Counted from the first letter of the stretch, positions 36,570-46,852 are shown. The stretch is DNA of 64,000 nt from Roseateles koreensis (GCF_028595305.1 NZ_JAQQXS010000016.1:38718-102717); one strand, 5' to 3'. The notes: generated by a model from the letters alone, not told the origin. A program made the numbers and translations.

Positions 36570-37574
36570 TCAGGCCGGTGCAGCGGCCCAACCGGCGGTA
36601 AGCGCCAAGCTCCACAGGCCCTCGGGAGCGGTGTTGCCCAGCAGCAAAGGGGCCGTGACCTTGAATTGTTCGAGCGCCAGGCGGTAGCGCTGGCACAGGG
36701 CGGGTTCGCCAATCAAGGCCAGCGGCGCGTGGGTGCATCCGCCTGCATCGCGCCAGGCCAGGCCGGCGCGCAATTCGTGGCCGATCAGCAGACCGGAGAG
36801 GTAGTCTTCCAGGCTGTCCAGCGGCAGTTGTTCCATCAAGCCCAGGGTGCGCACCGCGAAGAGTTGCCGGGGCAAGCCTTGCTCACCTTGCGCCTGCGCA
36901 GCGGCCACTCCGGCCAGAAAGCCCGCCTCGTCAGCCGCGCTTGGGGTGTCGACCCGCGTTGGCGGCATCAATCGGCCTAACACCGAGTGTTGACGCAGCA
37001 AGGCGAAGAGCTCGCCGGTCATCTGGGTATGGAAATCGCGCACCTGGCCCGCGCCGAGTTGTGCCCATTTGGAATGGGTGCCCGGCATGATCACGCAAGC
37101 TGCGTCGGCCAGTTGGGGGTGCAGCTGCATGGCGCCGACCAACTGGGTTTCTTCGCCTCGCATCACGTCGGGCGTGCAAGCCGGGGCCTGATGCCGCAAG
37201 CCGGGAATGATGTGCAGCGTTTGGCCGCCGTCCAGTTGCAGTGCGATGGCCTGTGCGGCCAGGGCGTGTGCGTCGGCGGGGCAAGGTACGTAGGGCGCTT
37301 CACGCCAGCCGTGCTTGGCGCCCACCATGCCGCAGGCGACCACGGGCAGGGTGGGCCAAGTTTGCAGCCAGTCGCCGGCCACCTGCGTCAGGGCGGCCAC
37401 ATAACTGTCAGCCTGGCCGTTCATTGCGCTGGCGCCGAGCGAGGCGCTGCGGCTGGCGCGTTGATGGCCGCGAGCGTCCAGCAAAAAGGCCCGCAGGCCC
37501 GTGCTGCCCCAGTCCAGGGCCAGCAGTGCGGGTTCGGTCGCCGTGGCGCTGCTCAAGGCCACGTTCGTCACCAT
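36570..37574 (-). CDS. dgoK: 2-dehydro-3-deoxygalactonokinase
   Basis: The 334-residue sugar kinase of the DgoK family phosphorylates 2-keto-3-deoxygalactonate. [15 protein letters not shown] is the N-terminal ATP-binding motif; [22 protein letters not shown] and [11 protein letters not shown] are DgoK-typical. It overlaps the dgoD stop by 7 nt and is 77 nt before dgoA. Confidence 0.93.
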   Translation of the reverse strand: MVTNVALSSATATEPALLALDWGSTGLRAFLLDARGHQRASRSASLGASAMNGQADSYVAALTQVAGDWLQTWPTLPVVACGMVGAKHGWREAPYVPCPADAHALAAQAIALQLDGGQTLHIIPGLRHQAPACTPDVMRGEETQLVGAMQLHPQLADAACVIMPGTHSKWAQLGAGQVRDFHTQMTGELFALLRQHSVLGRLMPPTRVDTPSAADEAGFLAGVAAAQAQGEQGLPRQLFAVRTLGLMEQLPLDSLEDYLSGLLIGHELRAGLAWRDAGGCTHAPLALIGEPALCQRYRLALEQFKVTAPLLLGNTAPEGLWSLALTAGWAAAPA

Positions 37575-38716
37575 TCGGCAATGCTGCCATCAGCGTGGCG
37601 CCACAGCGGGTTGCGCCAGTCGGTGGCTCGCAGGCTGGCTTCGATCACGCGCTCTTCATCCACCACCACGCCTAGGCCGGGCTTGGGCAGGGGTTTGATG
37701 TAGCCGCCTTCGATGTGGAAGTCTTCGCGGTTGCTCACGTAGTCCAGCAGTTCGGCGTCCCGGTTGTAGTGGATGCCCATGCTTTGCTCTTGCAGCACGG
37801 CGTTGTGCGACACGAAGTCAACCTGCAAGCAGGCTGCCAGTGCCACCGGGCCCAGCGGGCAATGGGGGGCGAGGGCCACGTCATGGGCTTCAGCCATGGC
37901 GGCGATCTTCACACACTCGGTGATGCCGCCGGCATGCGACAGGTCGGGCTGCACGATGGCAATGCCGCCGTCGCGGAACACGCGTTTGAAATCAAAGCGC
38001 GAGAACATGCGCTCGCCCGCCGCCAGCGGAATGGAGGTGTGCTCGGCCAACCTGGCGTAGTACTCGGCTTGTTCGGCCAGCACGGGTTCTTCGACAAACA
38101 GAGGCCGGTAGGGCTCCAGGGCGCGCAGCAGTACCTTGGCCATGGGGGCCGCGACGCGACCGTGGAAGTCGATGCCGAACTCGATTTCTTGGCCAAAAGC
38201 GGCGCGAATCTCGGCGATGCGGCCCACAGCGGCATCGACGGCGGCGGCGCTGTCGATGATGCCCAGCTCTTCGGTGCCGTTCATCTTGAAGGTGTCGAAG
38301 CCCGCTTCACGCAGGCGGCGGATGTCCTTGATGACATCGGCCGGGCGGTCGCCGCCGACCCAGGAGTAGGTCTTCATGCGGTCGCGCACCAGGCCGCCTA
38401 GCAACTCGTAGACGGGCACGCCCAGGGTTTTGCCCTTGATGTCCCACAGGGCCTGGTCGATGCCGGCGATGGCGCTCATCAGGATGGGGCCGCCGCGGTA
38501 GAAGCTGCCGCGGTACATGGCTTGCCACAGGTCGTTGATGCGGGCCGGGTCTTGGCCGATCAGCAGGGGCGCGAATTCTTCGACCGCGGTCTCCACCGTG
38601 CGGGCGCGCCCTTCGATGACGGGTTCACCCCAGCCGACGATGCCTTCGTCAGTTTCAATCTTGAGAAGCATCCAGCGCGGAGGCACGCGGTAGGTCGTGA
38701 GCTTGGTAATCTTCAT
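37568..38716 (-). CDS. dgoD: D-galactonate dehydratase
   Basis: The 382-residue enolase-superfamily enzyme converts D-galactonate to 2-keto-3-deoxygalactonate. It has the DgoD catalytic Asp-X-His ([10 protein letters not shown]), metal ligands Glu in FVEEPVL and AAGERMFSR, the HAGGITEC strand and the general acid/base His in [24 protein letters not shown] is the normal N-terminus, so the ATG at 38716 is chosen over one 18 nt upstream. It is the first gene of the long minus-strand galactose operon. Confidence 0.94.
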   Translation of the reverse strand: MKITKLTTYRVPPRWMLLKIETDEGIVGWGEPVIEGRARTVETAVEEFAPLLIGQDPARINDLWQAMYRGSFYRGGPILMSAIAGIDQALWDIKGKTLGVPVYELLGGLVRDRMKTYSWVGGDRPADVIKDIRRLREAGFDTFKMNGTEELGIIDSAAAVDAAVGRIAEIRAAFGQEIEFGIDFHGRVAAPMAKVLLRALEPYRPLFVEEPVLAEQAEYYARLAEHTSIPLAAGERMFSRFDFKRVFRDGGIAIVQPDLSHAGGITECVKIAAMAEAHDVALAPHCPLGPVALAACLQVDFVSHNAVLQEQSMGIHYNRDAELLDYVSNREDFHIEGGYIKPLPKPGLGVVVDEERVIEASLRATDWRNPLWRHADGSIAEW

Positions 38717-38826
38717 GGGGCCGTGATCTGTCAAGAAACGACCTTCAGCTTAAGTCTCCAAGCTAGATTGAAAGTATCGTTTTTTCCGATTCAGCTATGT
38801 GATTTTGGGATAACGGCCCCGCCACT
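38717..38826 (-). promoter_or_regulatory. Operon promoter region with a LysR-type box
   Basis: The gap between the GST gene and dgoD is AT-rich compared with its surroundings. It contains ATCG-N7-CGAT at 38776-38790, which obeys the LysR rule T-N11-A within an inverted repeat. It lies 60-75 nt before the dgoD start, a normal distance for an activator site. GbpR is the obvious candidate. No clear -35/-10 pair stands out. Confidence 0.5.
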
Positions 38827-39462
38827 TCACAGCGCCATGGCGGGGCGCTCCGCCATGGCTGCACGCCAGCGCAGCAGGTGCGGGTGCGAGGCGTCAGGCT
38901 TGAGCTTGATCACCCTGGCAAAGTCCACCGTCACGACGGCAGTGATGTCGGCGATGCTGAAACGCCCGCCGGCGATGTAGCTGCGCCCGGCCAAATGCGC
39001 GTTGAGCGTGTCGAAAAAATGCTGCACACGCTGCTGGCCCCGGGCGGCCAGGGCTGGGATTTGCGGGTAGTCGGTGGGGCCGGGCAGGGCGCGGTTGGCC
39101 ATGGCGGGCGCGCTGTTGCGCAGGGCTTCGGCAATGGCCATCAGCCCTTCGAATTCAATGCGCCACTGCCAACTGGCGATCTCCGCCTTTTCAAGCGGCG
39201 TGGTGCCCATGAGTGGCGGCGCGGGGTAGCGTGCCTCCAGGTAGGTCGCAATGGCGGCGTTGTCGGTCAGCAGCGCGCCGTCTTCCGTGCGCAGTGCGGG
39301 CACTGTGCATTGCGGGTTGATCTGCCGGTAGGCCTCGCCCATTTGCTCGCCACTGCGCAAATCGATTTGCACGGTGTCGTGCTGCACCTGCTTTTCGGCC
39401 AGCAAGATGCGGGCGCGGCGGGGGCTGGGCGCCGTGGCGCAGTCGTAGAGGATGACGGTCAT
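38827..39462 (-). CDS. Glutathione S-transferase family protein
   Basis: The 211-residue GST has an N-terminal thioredoxin-like domain (ILYDCATAPSPRRARILLAE, with Ser in the catalytic region and the CTVPALRTEDG cis-proline loop) and an all-helical C-terminal domain with FSIADITAVVTVDF. It would conjugate or reduce small substrates with glutathione. The reading frame opens 216 nt upstream, but the protein start at 39462 is the family-typical one. A second GST-fold gene precedes it on the same strand. Confidence 0.87.
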   Translation of the reverse strand: MTVILYDCATAPSPRRARILLAEKQVQHDTVQIDLRSGEQMGEAYRQINPQCTVPALRTEDGALLTDNAAIATYLEARYPAPPLMGTTPLEKAEIASWQWRIEFEGLMAIAEALRNSAPAMANRALPGPTDYPQIPALAARGQQRVQHFFDTLNAHLAGRSYIAGGRFSIADITAVVTVDFARVIKLKPDASHPHLLRWRAAMAERPAMAL

Positions 39463-39527
39463 GGCGGCGCGTCTTTGCGTTGGTGAGATGAAAGTGCGAG
39501 TTAGGGGGAAGCACCGTGCAGAGAAAC

Positions 39528-40451
39528 TCAGCCGGTGGCTGCCAGCTTGTCTTGTGTTCGCGTCTCGAAGTCGCTGGCCGCATGGCGTTCGTGCAGCTGG
39601 CTGGCCGGATCGCCCCAGGCGCGGTTGACCTTGCGGCCGCGCTGGGCGGCCGGCCGCGCGGCGATCTGCTCGGCCCAACGTATCACATGGGTGTAGGTGT
39701 GCACCTGCAAAAATTCACCGGCCTCGTACAAATGCCCTTTGACCAGCGCGCCGTACCAGGGCCACACTGCCATGTCGGCAATGGTGTACTCGGCGCCGGC
39801 GAGGTAGGGGCTGTCGGCCAACCGGCGGTCGAGCACGTCGAGCTGACGCTTGACTTCCATGGCGTAGCGGTCAATGGCGTATTCGATCTTGGTGGGGGCA
39901 TAGGCAAAAAAGTGCCCGAAGCCACCGCCCAGAAAGGGCGCGCTGCCCATCTGCCAGAACAGCCACGACAGGCATTCGGCGCGCGCCGGCATGTCGGTGG
40001 GCAAGAAGGCGCCGAACTTCTCGGCCAGGTACAGCAGGATGGCGCCCGACTCGAACACCCGCACCGGCGTGCCGCCGTCGTGGTCCCCGCTGTGATCCAT
40101 CAGTGCCGGAATCTTGGAGTTGGGGTTCACCGCCACGAAGCCGCTGCCAAATTGCGCGCCGTCATTGATGGGGATGATCCAGGCGTCGTACTCCGCGCCG
40201 GCGTGCCCCAACTCCAGCAATTCTTCAAGCATCACCGTGACTTTGACGCCATTGGGCGTGGCCAGCGAATACAGCTGCAGCGGGTGGCGACCCACCGGCA
40301 GCGCTTGCTCATGCGTGGCGCCGGCCACGGGTCGATTGATGCTGGCGAAGCGGCCGCCGTTGTCCTGATGCCAAGTCCAGATCGCCGGCGGGGCGTAGGG
40401 TGGGCTGGTGGGTGGAATGTTGGGTGACGCAGGTGCTTCAGAGGTGCTCAT
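39528..40451 (-). CDS. yghU: YghU-like glutathione disulfide-bond oxidoreductase
   Basis: The 307-residue GST-fold protein matches YghU/YfcG-type enzymes: HPLQLYSLATPNGVKVTVML, NPNSKIPALMDH, ESGAILLYLAEKFG and a C-terminal domain with EYTIADMAVWPWYGALV. YghU binds two glutathione molecules and reduces disulfides. The ATG at 40451 is preferred to an upstream one at 40493. It is 65 nt before the GST gene; the two probably form a redox pair. Confidence 0.88.
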   Translation of the reverse strand: MSTSEAPASPNIPPTSPPYAPPAIWTWHQDNGGRFASINRPVAGATHEQALPVGRHPLQLYSLATPNGVKVTVMLEELLELGHAGAEYDAWIIPINDGAQFGSGFVAVNPNSKIPALMDHSGDHDGGTPVRVFESGAILLYLAEKFGAFLPTDMPARAECLSWLFWQMGSAPFLGGGFGHFFAYAPTKIEYAIDRYAMEVKRQLDVLDRRLADSPYLAGAEYTIADMAVWPWYGALVKGHLYEAGEFLQVHTYTHVIRWAEQIAARPAAQRGRKVNRAWGDPASQLHERHAASDFETRTQDKLAATG

Positions 40452-40802
40452 GCATTGGGCTCCAGGCAAGAGGCGATGGGTTGACTCATCCAAGTGTACG
40501 CAGCCGCCCGACGCGGCGTGCCCGGCTGGCCAAAGCCCTTGCGGCGTTGGGTGATGTCGATTCCGGCGCTGAATTCAAGGCCATTCGGCTGTATTTAATC
40601 CCTTGTTGTGCGGGAGGCCAAAGCCTAGTATCAATGGGTGATGGCAGCCTGCGCGGCGGTTTGATTGATGACGTTGGCATGGTCCGTTATCTGAGCGGCC
40701 TCGCGCGGGCCGGAGGATCGCTATCAGTTGCCGGCAATGTGACCCAGGGGCGGCGTGCCGAGTGAGTTTGAGCGCCCCTTCACGTGTTGACGGGAGACAT
40801 CC
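40452..40802. other. Gap without a supported gene; long leader of the GYD gene
   Basis: A good sigma-70 promoter, TTGTTG (40603-40608) and TAGTAT (40626-40631) with 17 nt between, points toward the GYD gene. Transcription would start near 40638, leaving a leader of about 165 nt. A 43-codon frame (40634-40765) lies in it, but its ATG falls before the predicted transcript start. I see no known riboswitch there. Confidence 0.45.
40603..40631 (+). promoter_or_regulatory. Predicted sigma-70 promoter of the GYD gene
   Basis: TTGTTG and TAGTAT are separated by 17 nt, 172 nt before the GYD gene start. The hexamers match the consensus at 4 of 6 positions or better each. Confidence 0.45.
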
Positions 40803-41096
40803 ATGATCACCTACATCGGTTTGCTGAATTTCACCGAAAAGGGCATTCAGAGCATCAAAGACACCACCAAGCGGGCGGCGGCGGCGAAGGAGGTGGCCAA
40901 GAAATTTGGCGTCAATATGCGAGAGATTTTTTGGACCATGGGCGACTGTGACATGGTCTGTGTGCTGGAGGCCGAAGACGAGACCTCGCTCTCGGCCTTC
41001 AATCTTGCGGTGGCGGTGCAGGGCAATGTGCGCACCCGCTCGCTGCGTGCTTATAACGCCAGTGAGATGGACAAGATTCTCGGCAAGTTGCCCTGA
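40803..41096 (+). CDS. GYD domain protein
   Basis: The 97-residue protein is a single GYD domain (PF08734), a small dimeric ferredoxin-like fold: MITYIGLLNFTEKGIQSIKD, EIFWTMGDCDMVCVLEAED and the C-terminal RSLRAYNASEMDKIL. The role of the family is unknown. GGGAG precedes the ATG. It is monocistronic and followed by a GC hairpin. Confidence 0.85.
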   Translation: MITYIGLLNFTEKGIQSIKDTTKRAAAAKEVAKKFGVNMREIFWTMGDCDMVCVLEAEDETSLSAFNLAVAVQGNVRTRSLRAYNASEMDKILGKLP

Positions 41097-41102
41097 GCGC
41101 GC

Positions 41103-41116
41103 GGGCCGCGGGGCCC
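41103..41116. terminator. Short GC hairpin between gyd and ruvB
   Basis: GGGCC-GCGG-GGCCC lies between two convergent genes, followed by TTCC on the plus strand. The stem is short and the T-run poor, so it is a weak candidate terminator. Confidence 0.35.
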
Positions 41117-41142
41117 TTCCCCCGAAAGATCTTCAGTGGCTT

Positions 41143-42210
41143 TCAGAGCACTTCGTCAAACAGGGCGCCCGCCGATTTGGGCGGCGCGACCCCGAGGTGA
41201 CGGAATGCCGCCAGCGTGGCAATGCGGCCGCGCGGCGTGCGTTGTAGATAGCCTTGCTGAATGAGGTAGGGCTCGATCACGTCTTCGATGGTGCCGGCTT
41301 CTTCGCCAATGGCGGCGGCTACGTTCTCCAGCCCGACCGGGCCACCGTCGAAGCGGTGAACAATCGCTTCCAGCAGTTTGCGGTCCATCAGATCAAAGCC
41401 CTGCGGGTCCACATCCAGCATGGCCAGGGCTTTGTCGGCCACTTCCTTGCCAATGTGGCCATTGCCTTTGACCTCGGCGTAGTCGCGTACCCGTCTGAGC
41501 AAGCGGTTAGCAATGCGCGGTGTGCCGCGTGAGCGGCGGGCGATTTCAAGTGCGCCGTCAGGGTCGATGGGCGTGTTCAGCAAAGCGGCGGAGCGGGTGA
41601 CGATGCGCTGCAACTCGGCCGCCGTGTAGAACTCCAACCGGGCCACGATGCCGAAACGGTCGCGCAGCGGGTTGGTCAGCATGCCGGCACGCGTGGTGGC
41701 ACCGACCAGGGTAAAGGGCTGCAGATCGAGCTTGATGGAGCGGGCCGCTGGGCCCTCGCCGATCATGATGTCGATTTGGTAGTCCTCCAGCGCCGGGTAG
41801 AGGATTTCTTCGACCACGGGCGACAGCCGGTGAATCTCGTCGATGAAGAGCACATCGTTCTTCTCGAGATTGGTGAGGATGGCGGCGAGGTCTTTGGGCT
41901 TTTCCAGCACCGGGCCGGAGGTTTGCCGCAGGTTCACGCCCAGCTCGGCGGCAATGATGTGGCTCAGCGTGGTCTTGCCCAGGCCGGGCGGGCCGAATAG
42001 CAAAACGTGGTCCATGGCCTCGTCGCGTTTGCGAGCGGCGCCGATGAAGATTTCAAGTTGCTCGCGGGCTTTGCTTTGGCCGACGTATTCGTCCAGCAGC
42101 TTGGGCCGCAGGGCGCGCTCAATCGCCTCTTCCCGGGGGGAGGTGGGGGCTGCGCTGATCACACGTTGAGCGGGTGCGGCGCTGGCAAAGTCGTCGGTCT
42201 GGATGCTCAT
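41143..42210 (-). CDS. ruvB: Holliday junction helicase subunit RuvB
   Basis: The 355-residue AAA+ ATPase has the RuvB features [19 protein letters not shown], Walker [16 protein letters not shown], the sensor region GATTRAG and a C-terminal winged helix ending with [12 protein letters not shown]. Its hexamer drives branch migration with RuvA. It is downstream of ruvA with 40 nt between; ruvC is not in the window. Confidence 0.97.
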   Translation of the reverse strand: MSIQTDDFASAAPAQRVISAAPTSPREEAIERALRPKLLDEYVGQSKAREQLEIFIGAARKRDEAMDHVLLFGPPGLGKTTLSHIIAAELGVNLRQTSGPVLEKPKDLAAILTNLEKNDVLFIDEIHRLSPVVEEILYPALEDYQIDIMIGEGPAARSIKLDLQPFTLVGATTRAGMLTNPLRDRFGIVARLEFYTAAELQRIVTRSAALLNTPIDPDGALEIARRSRGTPRIANRLLRRVRDYAEVKGNGHIGKEVADKALAMLDVDPQGFDLMDRKLLEAIVHRFDGGPVGLENVAAAIGEEAGTIEDVIEPYLIQQGYLQRTPRGRIATLAAFRHLGVAPPKSAGALFDEVL

Positions 42211-42250
42211 GGGTCAAAGGCTCGGGCGAGGATGGGCGCGGTTCAGTGGT

Positions 42251-42823
42251 TCAGCGGGACAGGGACTTCAGGGCCAGCTTGATGCCGTCGCTAACGCCCA
42301 CGTCCGATGGCAGAGCTTTCAGCGCCAAGCCGGCTTCTTTCTCGCTGTAGCCGAGGGCGATCAGGGCTTGCAGAATGTCGGTCTGGTTGTCGGTGCCCAC
42401 GCTGACGGGCGCGCCCAGGTCAGCGCCCAATTTGCCTTTGAGCTCCAGCAGCAGACGCTCAGCGGTTTTTTTGCCGATGCCGGGCACCTTGACCAGGCGG
42501 GCCACTTCTTGTTGCGACACCGCTTGCGCCAGCTCTGCGACTGACAAACCCGACAGCAGGCTCAGTGCCATCTTGGGCCCGACGCCGCTGATCTTGATGA
42601 GTTGGCGGAAGGTGCTGCGCTCTTCACCGGAGAGAAAGCCGAAGAGGATCTGCGCGTCTTCTCGCACCACGAAGTGAGTCAGCAGGGTGACTTTTTCGCC
42701 CAGGCCCGGCAGGTTGTAGAAGGTGCTCATCGGGACGTCGACTTCATAGCCAACGCCTTGCACATCAATGAGGAGCTGCGGGGGCGATTTTTCCGCGATG
42801 ACGCCTGTGAGTCTGCCGATCAT
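42251..42823 (-). CDS. ruvA: Holliday junction DNA-binding subunit RuvA
   Basis: The 190-residue protein begins [20 protein letters not shown] and has the OB fold, two helix-hairpin-helix motifs ([32 protein letters not shown]) and a C-terminal RuvB-binding domain ([19 protein letters not shown]). It holds the four-way junction and recruits RuvB. Confidence 0.97.
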   Translation of the reverse strand: MIGRLTGVIAEKSPPQLLIDVQGVGYEVDVPMSTFYNLPGLGEKVTLLTHFVVREDAQILFGFLSGEERSTFRQLIKISGVGPKMALSLLSGLSVAELAQAVSQQEVARLVKVPGIGKKTAERLLLELKGKLGADLGAPVSVGTDNQTDILQALIALGYSEKEAGLALKALPSDVGVSDGIKLALKSLSR

Positions 42824-42875
42824 GCCGGCATTATCAGGCCGGTAAGGTGCCGGCCCGATGTTGGCAATATGTTGG

Positions 42876-43529
42876 TTAATTCCTGCCGAACAGGCCCAGG
42901 CGTTGTGCCTCCAGTGCGGCTTCGGCCCGGGAAGATACGTTGAGCTTGCGGTAGATCTGCTTCACGTAGTCGGCAATGGTGTGGCGCGACAAGCCCAGTT
43001 GCACGCCAATCTCGGGCAGCGTGTAGCCCTTGGCCACGCGCAGCAGCACTTCGGTTTCGCGGTCGGTCAGGGAGACTTCGTGCAGCACGGCGGCGACTTG
43101 CGGGCGCCTTTGGTTGGCGAAGTGGGCAATGACCTTGCGCGCAATCGAGGGCGACAGCGGCGGCTCGCCCTGGCTCATGCGCTGTAGTTGTTCGAACAGC
43201 AACTCGCGCGATTGCTCTTTCAGCAGGTAGCCGAAAGCGCCGGCCTGTAAGGCGGGGAACAGATGCTCGTCGTCGTCGTGGATGGTGACGATGACTGATT
43301 GCGCCTCGGGCTGGCGCTCCCGCAGGGCGGCGATCACGTCAACGCCGGAGCCGTCGGGCAGGCCGAGGTCGAGCAGGGCCAGGTTGAAGCGCTGGCTGTT
43401 CACCAGGGCCAGGGCGTCTTGCACCCGCGAGCATTCGGTGATCTGGGCATTGGCGAATACTTGCTTGACCAGGGCTTTCAGCCAAGCACGAATTTCAGGA
43501 ATGTCTTCCAGCAGAAGGATGTGGTCCAT
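42876..43529 (-). CDS. LuxR/NarL-type response regulator
   Basis: The 217-residue regulator has a receiver domain (acidic pocket in LLLEDIPE, phosphoacceptor Asp in [11 protein letters not shown], switch Thr in VIVTIHDD and Lys in GYLLKEQS) and a LuxR helix-turn-helix ([37 protein letters not shown]). It follows a histidine kinase gene on the same strand and is its likely partner. The start at 43529 gives a normal receiver N-terminus. Targets are unknown. Confidence 0.9.
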   Translation of the reverse strand: MDHILLLEDIPEIRAWLKALVKQVFANAQITECSRVQDALALVNSQRFNLALLDLGLPDGSGVDVIAALRERQPEAQSVIVTIHDDDEHLFPALQAGAFGYLLKEQSRELLFEQLQRMSQGEPPLSPSIARKVIAHFANQRRPQVAAVLHEVSLTDRETEVLLRVAKGYTLPEIGVQLGLSRHTIADYVKQIYRKLNVSSRAEAALEAQRLGLFGRN

Positions 43530-43653
43530 GGTCTTTTTTTTTGCCCGAAGGTGAAGGGTCAGGGGCTCGCCTTGCGGCGGGCGTGGCAACGGTAAGCTGT
43601 TATCGGCTGGCTGCCAAGCAGGCTGTAGTGCCGAAGGCGCCAAAGGCTTGCAA

Positions 43654-45153
43654 TCAGAGCGGAATCGTGAGACGGATCACGGTTCCCCAGCCCGGGCCCG
43701 ATTCCACCAGGCATTGGCCGTGCATTTGTTTGGCGCGCGATTTCATGCTGGCCATGCCGTGGCCACGGTCGAGGCGGCCGTCCAACTCGGCGGGAATGCC
43801 TTGGCCGTTGTCCTGGATGATGACCATGAAGTCGCCTCCGTGCACATTGCAGTTGATGGTGCAGTGGGTGCAGGCGCTGTGCTTGATGATGTTGCTGACG
43901 GCCTCGCGGAAGATTCGCGTGGTTTGCACATAGGCCCGCGCGGGCAAGGTGTGCTCGATGTCTTCGGCCGGGGCCTTCCACTCTGCCAGGATATTGGCTT
44001 GGCCCAGCCGGGAGATGACTTCGGCACGCCAGTCGCCCAAGGCGTCGATCAATTGCACGGGGCGGCCGGTCAGGCCGCGGACAGACAGGCGCATTTCTTC
44101 CAGCGCCTCGCGGGCGAGGGTGGAGATGCGGTCGGACTCGCTGGTGTGCACGATGGTCAGCAGCTTGGCGCCTAGGTCGTCATGCAGGTCGGCGGCAATG
44201 CGCTTGCGTTCACGCTCGGTGACTTGCTCGAGCTTTTGTTCAACCGAGTTGGCGAAGTCACGCTCCATGGCGTTGATGCGTTCGCCCATTTGCTGCTCCA
44301 ACTGCACTTGCTGGAGGTCGGCGGCGCGGCGTCCCCGCACGAAGTCGGCGAAAAAAAACAGGCTGAGGCTCACCAGGGCGAGCGGCAAACCCAGGCCCAG
44401 GGCTTGGCGCATGGTGGCACCGGATGCAGGCAGCACCCAGGCCACGGCTTGGTCAATCAACAAGGCGGCCCCCGCCACACCCAGCGCGCCGGTTAGTGGC
44501 AGAAGGGGCAGGAGGGGCGGATTGGCGGTGCCATCGGGCAGGCTTGCGCGGTGGTGCTGCCAGCATTGCCGCAAGTACCAGGCCAGCAGGCCGATGAACT
44601 CCAGCATCAGCACGGTTTGACCGAACTCGGCCCAACGGGGCCAAACCAGCGAGCCGATCAGCAGGGCGGCGGCGGGTAGCAGCAGGGCTTGCAGCCACAG
44701 CAGTTGATCGACCTTGGGCCGCGGCGCGCCCACCTGGCGAGATAGATATTGAAAGCCCCACAGCAGCAGCAGGGCCAGGCTGAGAAGGCCGGCGGCCGGC
44801 AACCACGTAGAGGCGAGTGGCGTGACATGCGGCAGAACTTTGCAAGCCACCCCGGCCGACAGCATGTAGCCCAGGCAACTCACTTGGCTCTCACGCGGAT
44901 ACAGATGGGCGGTCAGCGCGGCCATGACGCTCAAAATCAGCAGCATCCCAAGCATCCATTGCTCGGCCACGGCGGCGTAGGAAGGCCAGTTGAAGTTGAT
45001 CTCGCCAACAGCGCCAACAGCGCCAACAGCATCGGCCGGACCGCCTGCCTGGGCGAGGCACGCCCCGGATGCGGCCCAGGCGAGTGCGGCTAGGAGCCGG
45101 GCTCCTCCCGTTAAAGCGGCGAGGTTTCGAACATTTTGTTTCATTCTGTGCAT
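43654..45153 (-). CDS. Membrane sensor histidine kinase, HisKA_3 type
   Basis: The 499-residue kinase has a possible signal segment, a periplasmic loop, then about seven membrane helices to residue 270, a coiled-coil linker, a dimerisation/phosphoacceptor motif ERKRIAADLHDDLGAKLL and an HATPase domain with REAVSNIIKHS and DNGQGIP. It is a NarX-like class but its input domain is unusual. A perfect 9-nt tandem repeat encodes VGAVGAVG near residue 45. An alternative ATG at 45144 is 9 nt downstream. It pairs with the response regulator at 42876-43529. Confidence 0.88.
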   Translation of the reverse strand: MHRMKQNVRNLAALTGGARLLAALAWAASGACLAQAGGPADAVGAVGAVGEINFNWPSYAAVAEQWMLGMLLILSVMAALTAHLYPRESQVSCLGYMLSAGVACKVLPHVTPLASTWLPAAGLLSLALLLLWGFQYLSRQVGAPRPKVDQLLWLQALLLPAAALLIGSLVWPRWAEFGQTVLMLEFIGLLAWYLRQCWQHHRASLPDGTANPPLLPLLPLTGALGVAGAALLIDQAVAWVLPASGATMRQALGLGLPLALVSLSLFFFADFVRGRRAADLQQVQLEQQMGERINAMERDFANSVEQKLEQVTERERKRIAADLHDDLGAKLLTIVHTSESDRISTLAREALEEMRLSVRGLTGRPVQLIDALGDWRAEVISRLGQANILAEWKAPAEDIEHTLPARAYVQTTRIFREAVSNIIKHSACTHCTINCNVHGGDFMVIIQDNGQGIPAELDGRLDRGHGMASMKSRAKQMHGQCLVESGPGWGTVIRLTIPL

Positions 45154-45380
45154 GAGGCGCGATTGTGCAGGAGGGCCGTGGCGATTGATCGCCCCAAGTC
45201 TGCGGGTTTTCCACGCCAGCGTTGGGCATGGCTGGATGGCGGGGACGTGGCGCGGGCGAGATTTCAGCGTTTTAGCGCTTCATGGGGTACGGCGGCGACA
45301 ATAGTGCCCAATCCAATTGCCAAGAGTCCCTTGAGCCCGTTGATGGACAAGCTTGGCATGAACTTGACGAAAGCAGCCCC

Positions 45381-46409
45381 GTGATTCTTCGCCACGACTT
45401 TGTGCCGGTTGATAACAAACGACTGGCCCACCTCTGCGGCAGCCTGGACGAGCATTTGCGCCAGATCGAAGCTGCCTTGGGTGTGCGCATCAGCCGCCAG
45501 CACGAGCGTTTGCGCATCGACGGCCCCAAGGCCGCTGCCGAGCGCAGTCTGCTGCTCTTGCAGACCTTGTATGAGCGCGCCCGCCGCGCCCTGCCCGGAG
45601 AGACTGTGCAGTTGGCCCTGGCTGAGGCGATGGGTGAACTGCAAGCGGCGGCCAAAATCCGCAAGAAGCCCGGCGTGAAGGAGTCCGCCCCGGCGCCGGC
45701 CGCGGGCGCTGATGCCGAGCCCCTGGTGCTGCGCACGCGCCGTACCGATTTGGCCGGCCGCACGCCGCGCCAGCACGAATACCTGCGCCACATCATGGCG
45801 CACGACATCACCTTTGGCCTGGGCCCTGCTGGCACGGGCAAGACCTATCTCGCGGTGGCTTGTGCGGTGGATGCGCTAGAGCGCAGCAGCGTGCAGCGCA
45901 TCATCCTCACCCGCCCAGCGGTGGAGGCAGGCGAGCGGTTGGGTTTTCTGCCTGGCGACTTGACGCAGAAAGTCGACCCCTACCTGCGCCCGCTGTACGA
46001 CGCTTTGTATGATTTGATTGGTTTTGACCGTGTCACCAAGGCTTTCGAAAAAGGCCTGCTCGAAGTGGCGCCCCTGGCCTTTATGCGGGGCCGCACGCTC
46101 AACCACGCGTTTGTGATTCTGGATGAGGCGCAGAACACCACGCCCGAGCAGATGAAGATGTTTCTCACTCGCATCGGCTTTGGCAGCAAGTGCGTGGTGA
46201 CCGGTGATACCAGCCAAGTCGACCTGCCTAAGGGCAGCACCAGTGGTTTGGTCGATGCCGAGCGGGTATTGGCCAAGGTCAAGGGCATTGCGATGACGCA
46301 CTTTACCAGCGCTGATGTGGTGCGCCATCCCCTGGTGGCGCGGATTGTGGAAGCCTACGAGGCGCGTACCGCCCTGCAGGCCAAATTGAATGGAGGGCGC
46401 GAGTCATGA
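45381..46409 (+). CDS. phoH: PhoH family ATPase
   Basis: The 342-residue protein has the PhoH NTPase motifs GPAGTGKT and [17 protein letters not shown], plus [20 protein letters not shown], and an N-terminal region [20 protein letters not shown]. It is a cytoplasmic ATPase linked to RNA metabolism. The GTG at 45381 is chosen because [18 protein letters not shown] is the usual N-terminus in the order; the frame is open from an ATG at 45282, which cannot be excluded. Its stop overlaps the ybeY ATG. Confidence 0.92.
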   Translation: MILRHDFVPVDNKRLAHLCGSLDEHLRQIEAALGVRISRQHERLRIDGPKAAAERSLLLLQTLYERARRALPGETVQLALAEAMGELQAAAKIRKKPGVKESAPAPAAGADAEPLVLRTRRTDLAGRTPRQHEYLRHIMAHDITFGLGPAGTGKTYLAVACAVDALERSSVQRIILTRPAVEAGERLGFLPGDLTQKVDPYLRPLYDALYDLIGFDRVTKAFEKGLLEVAPLAFMRGRTLNHAFVILDEAQNTTPEQMKMFLTRIGFGSKCVVTGDTSQVDLPKGSTSGLVDAERVLAKVKGIAMTHFTSADVVRHPLVARIVEAYEARTALQAKLNGGRES

Positions 46410-46852
46410 GCTTGCCCGAATTGAGCTTGTCGCTGCAGTTTGCCGACCCCCGGCACCGTGCACTGCTGCCTCGCCACAAGGTGGCTCGCTGGATCCGCTC
46501 AGCTTTGGAGTTACCGGGCGAGATCACCGTGCGCATCGTGGATGCCGAGGAGGGGCAACGCCTCAACGGGGAGTTTCGCAGCAAGGATTACGCCACCAAT
46601 GTGCTGACCTTCGACTACAGCCATGAGCCGGTGGTGATGGCCGATCTGGTGATTTGCGCTGAAGTGGTGGCGCGTGAGGCCGCCGAGGAGCAGCGCGATA
46701 TCGTTGCCCATTACGCCCACATGCTGGTGCACGGCACCCTGCATGCGCAGGGTTATGACCACGAAGAAGAAGACGAGGCCGAATGCATGGAAGCGCGTGA
46801 AAGCGAGATCATGCTGGCGCTGGGCTTCGCCGATCCCTACGCCCAGGCCTGA
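46406..46852 (+). CDS. ybeY: rRNA maturation endoribonuclease YbeY
   Basis: The 148-residue metalloenzyme has the zinc-binding motif [11 protein letters not shown] and the adjacent [13 protein letters not shown], as in YbeY. It acts in 16S rRNA 3'-end maturation and ribosome quality control. It overlaps phoH by 4 nt, so both are co-translated. In many relatives corC and lnt follow; here a convergent corA gene follows instead. Confidence 0.95.
   Translation: MSLPELSLSLQFADPRHRALLPRHKVARWIRSALELPGEITVRIVDAEEGQRLNGEFRSKDYATNVLTFDYSHEPVVMADLVICAEVVAREAAEEQRDIVAHYAHMLVHGTLHAQGYDHEEEDEAECMEARESEIMLALGFADPYAQA

Noticed and set aside
40634..40765. 43-codon ORF before the GYD gene
   Set aside because: Its ATG lies upstream of the predicted transcription start and it has no Shine-Dalgarno; kept only as a leader note.
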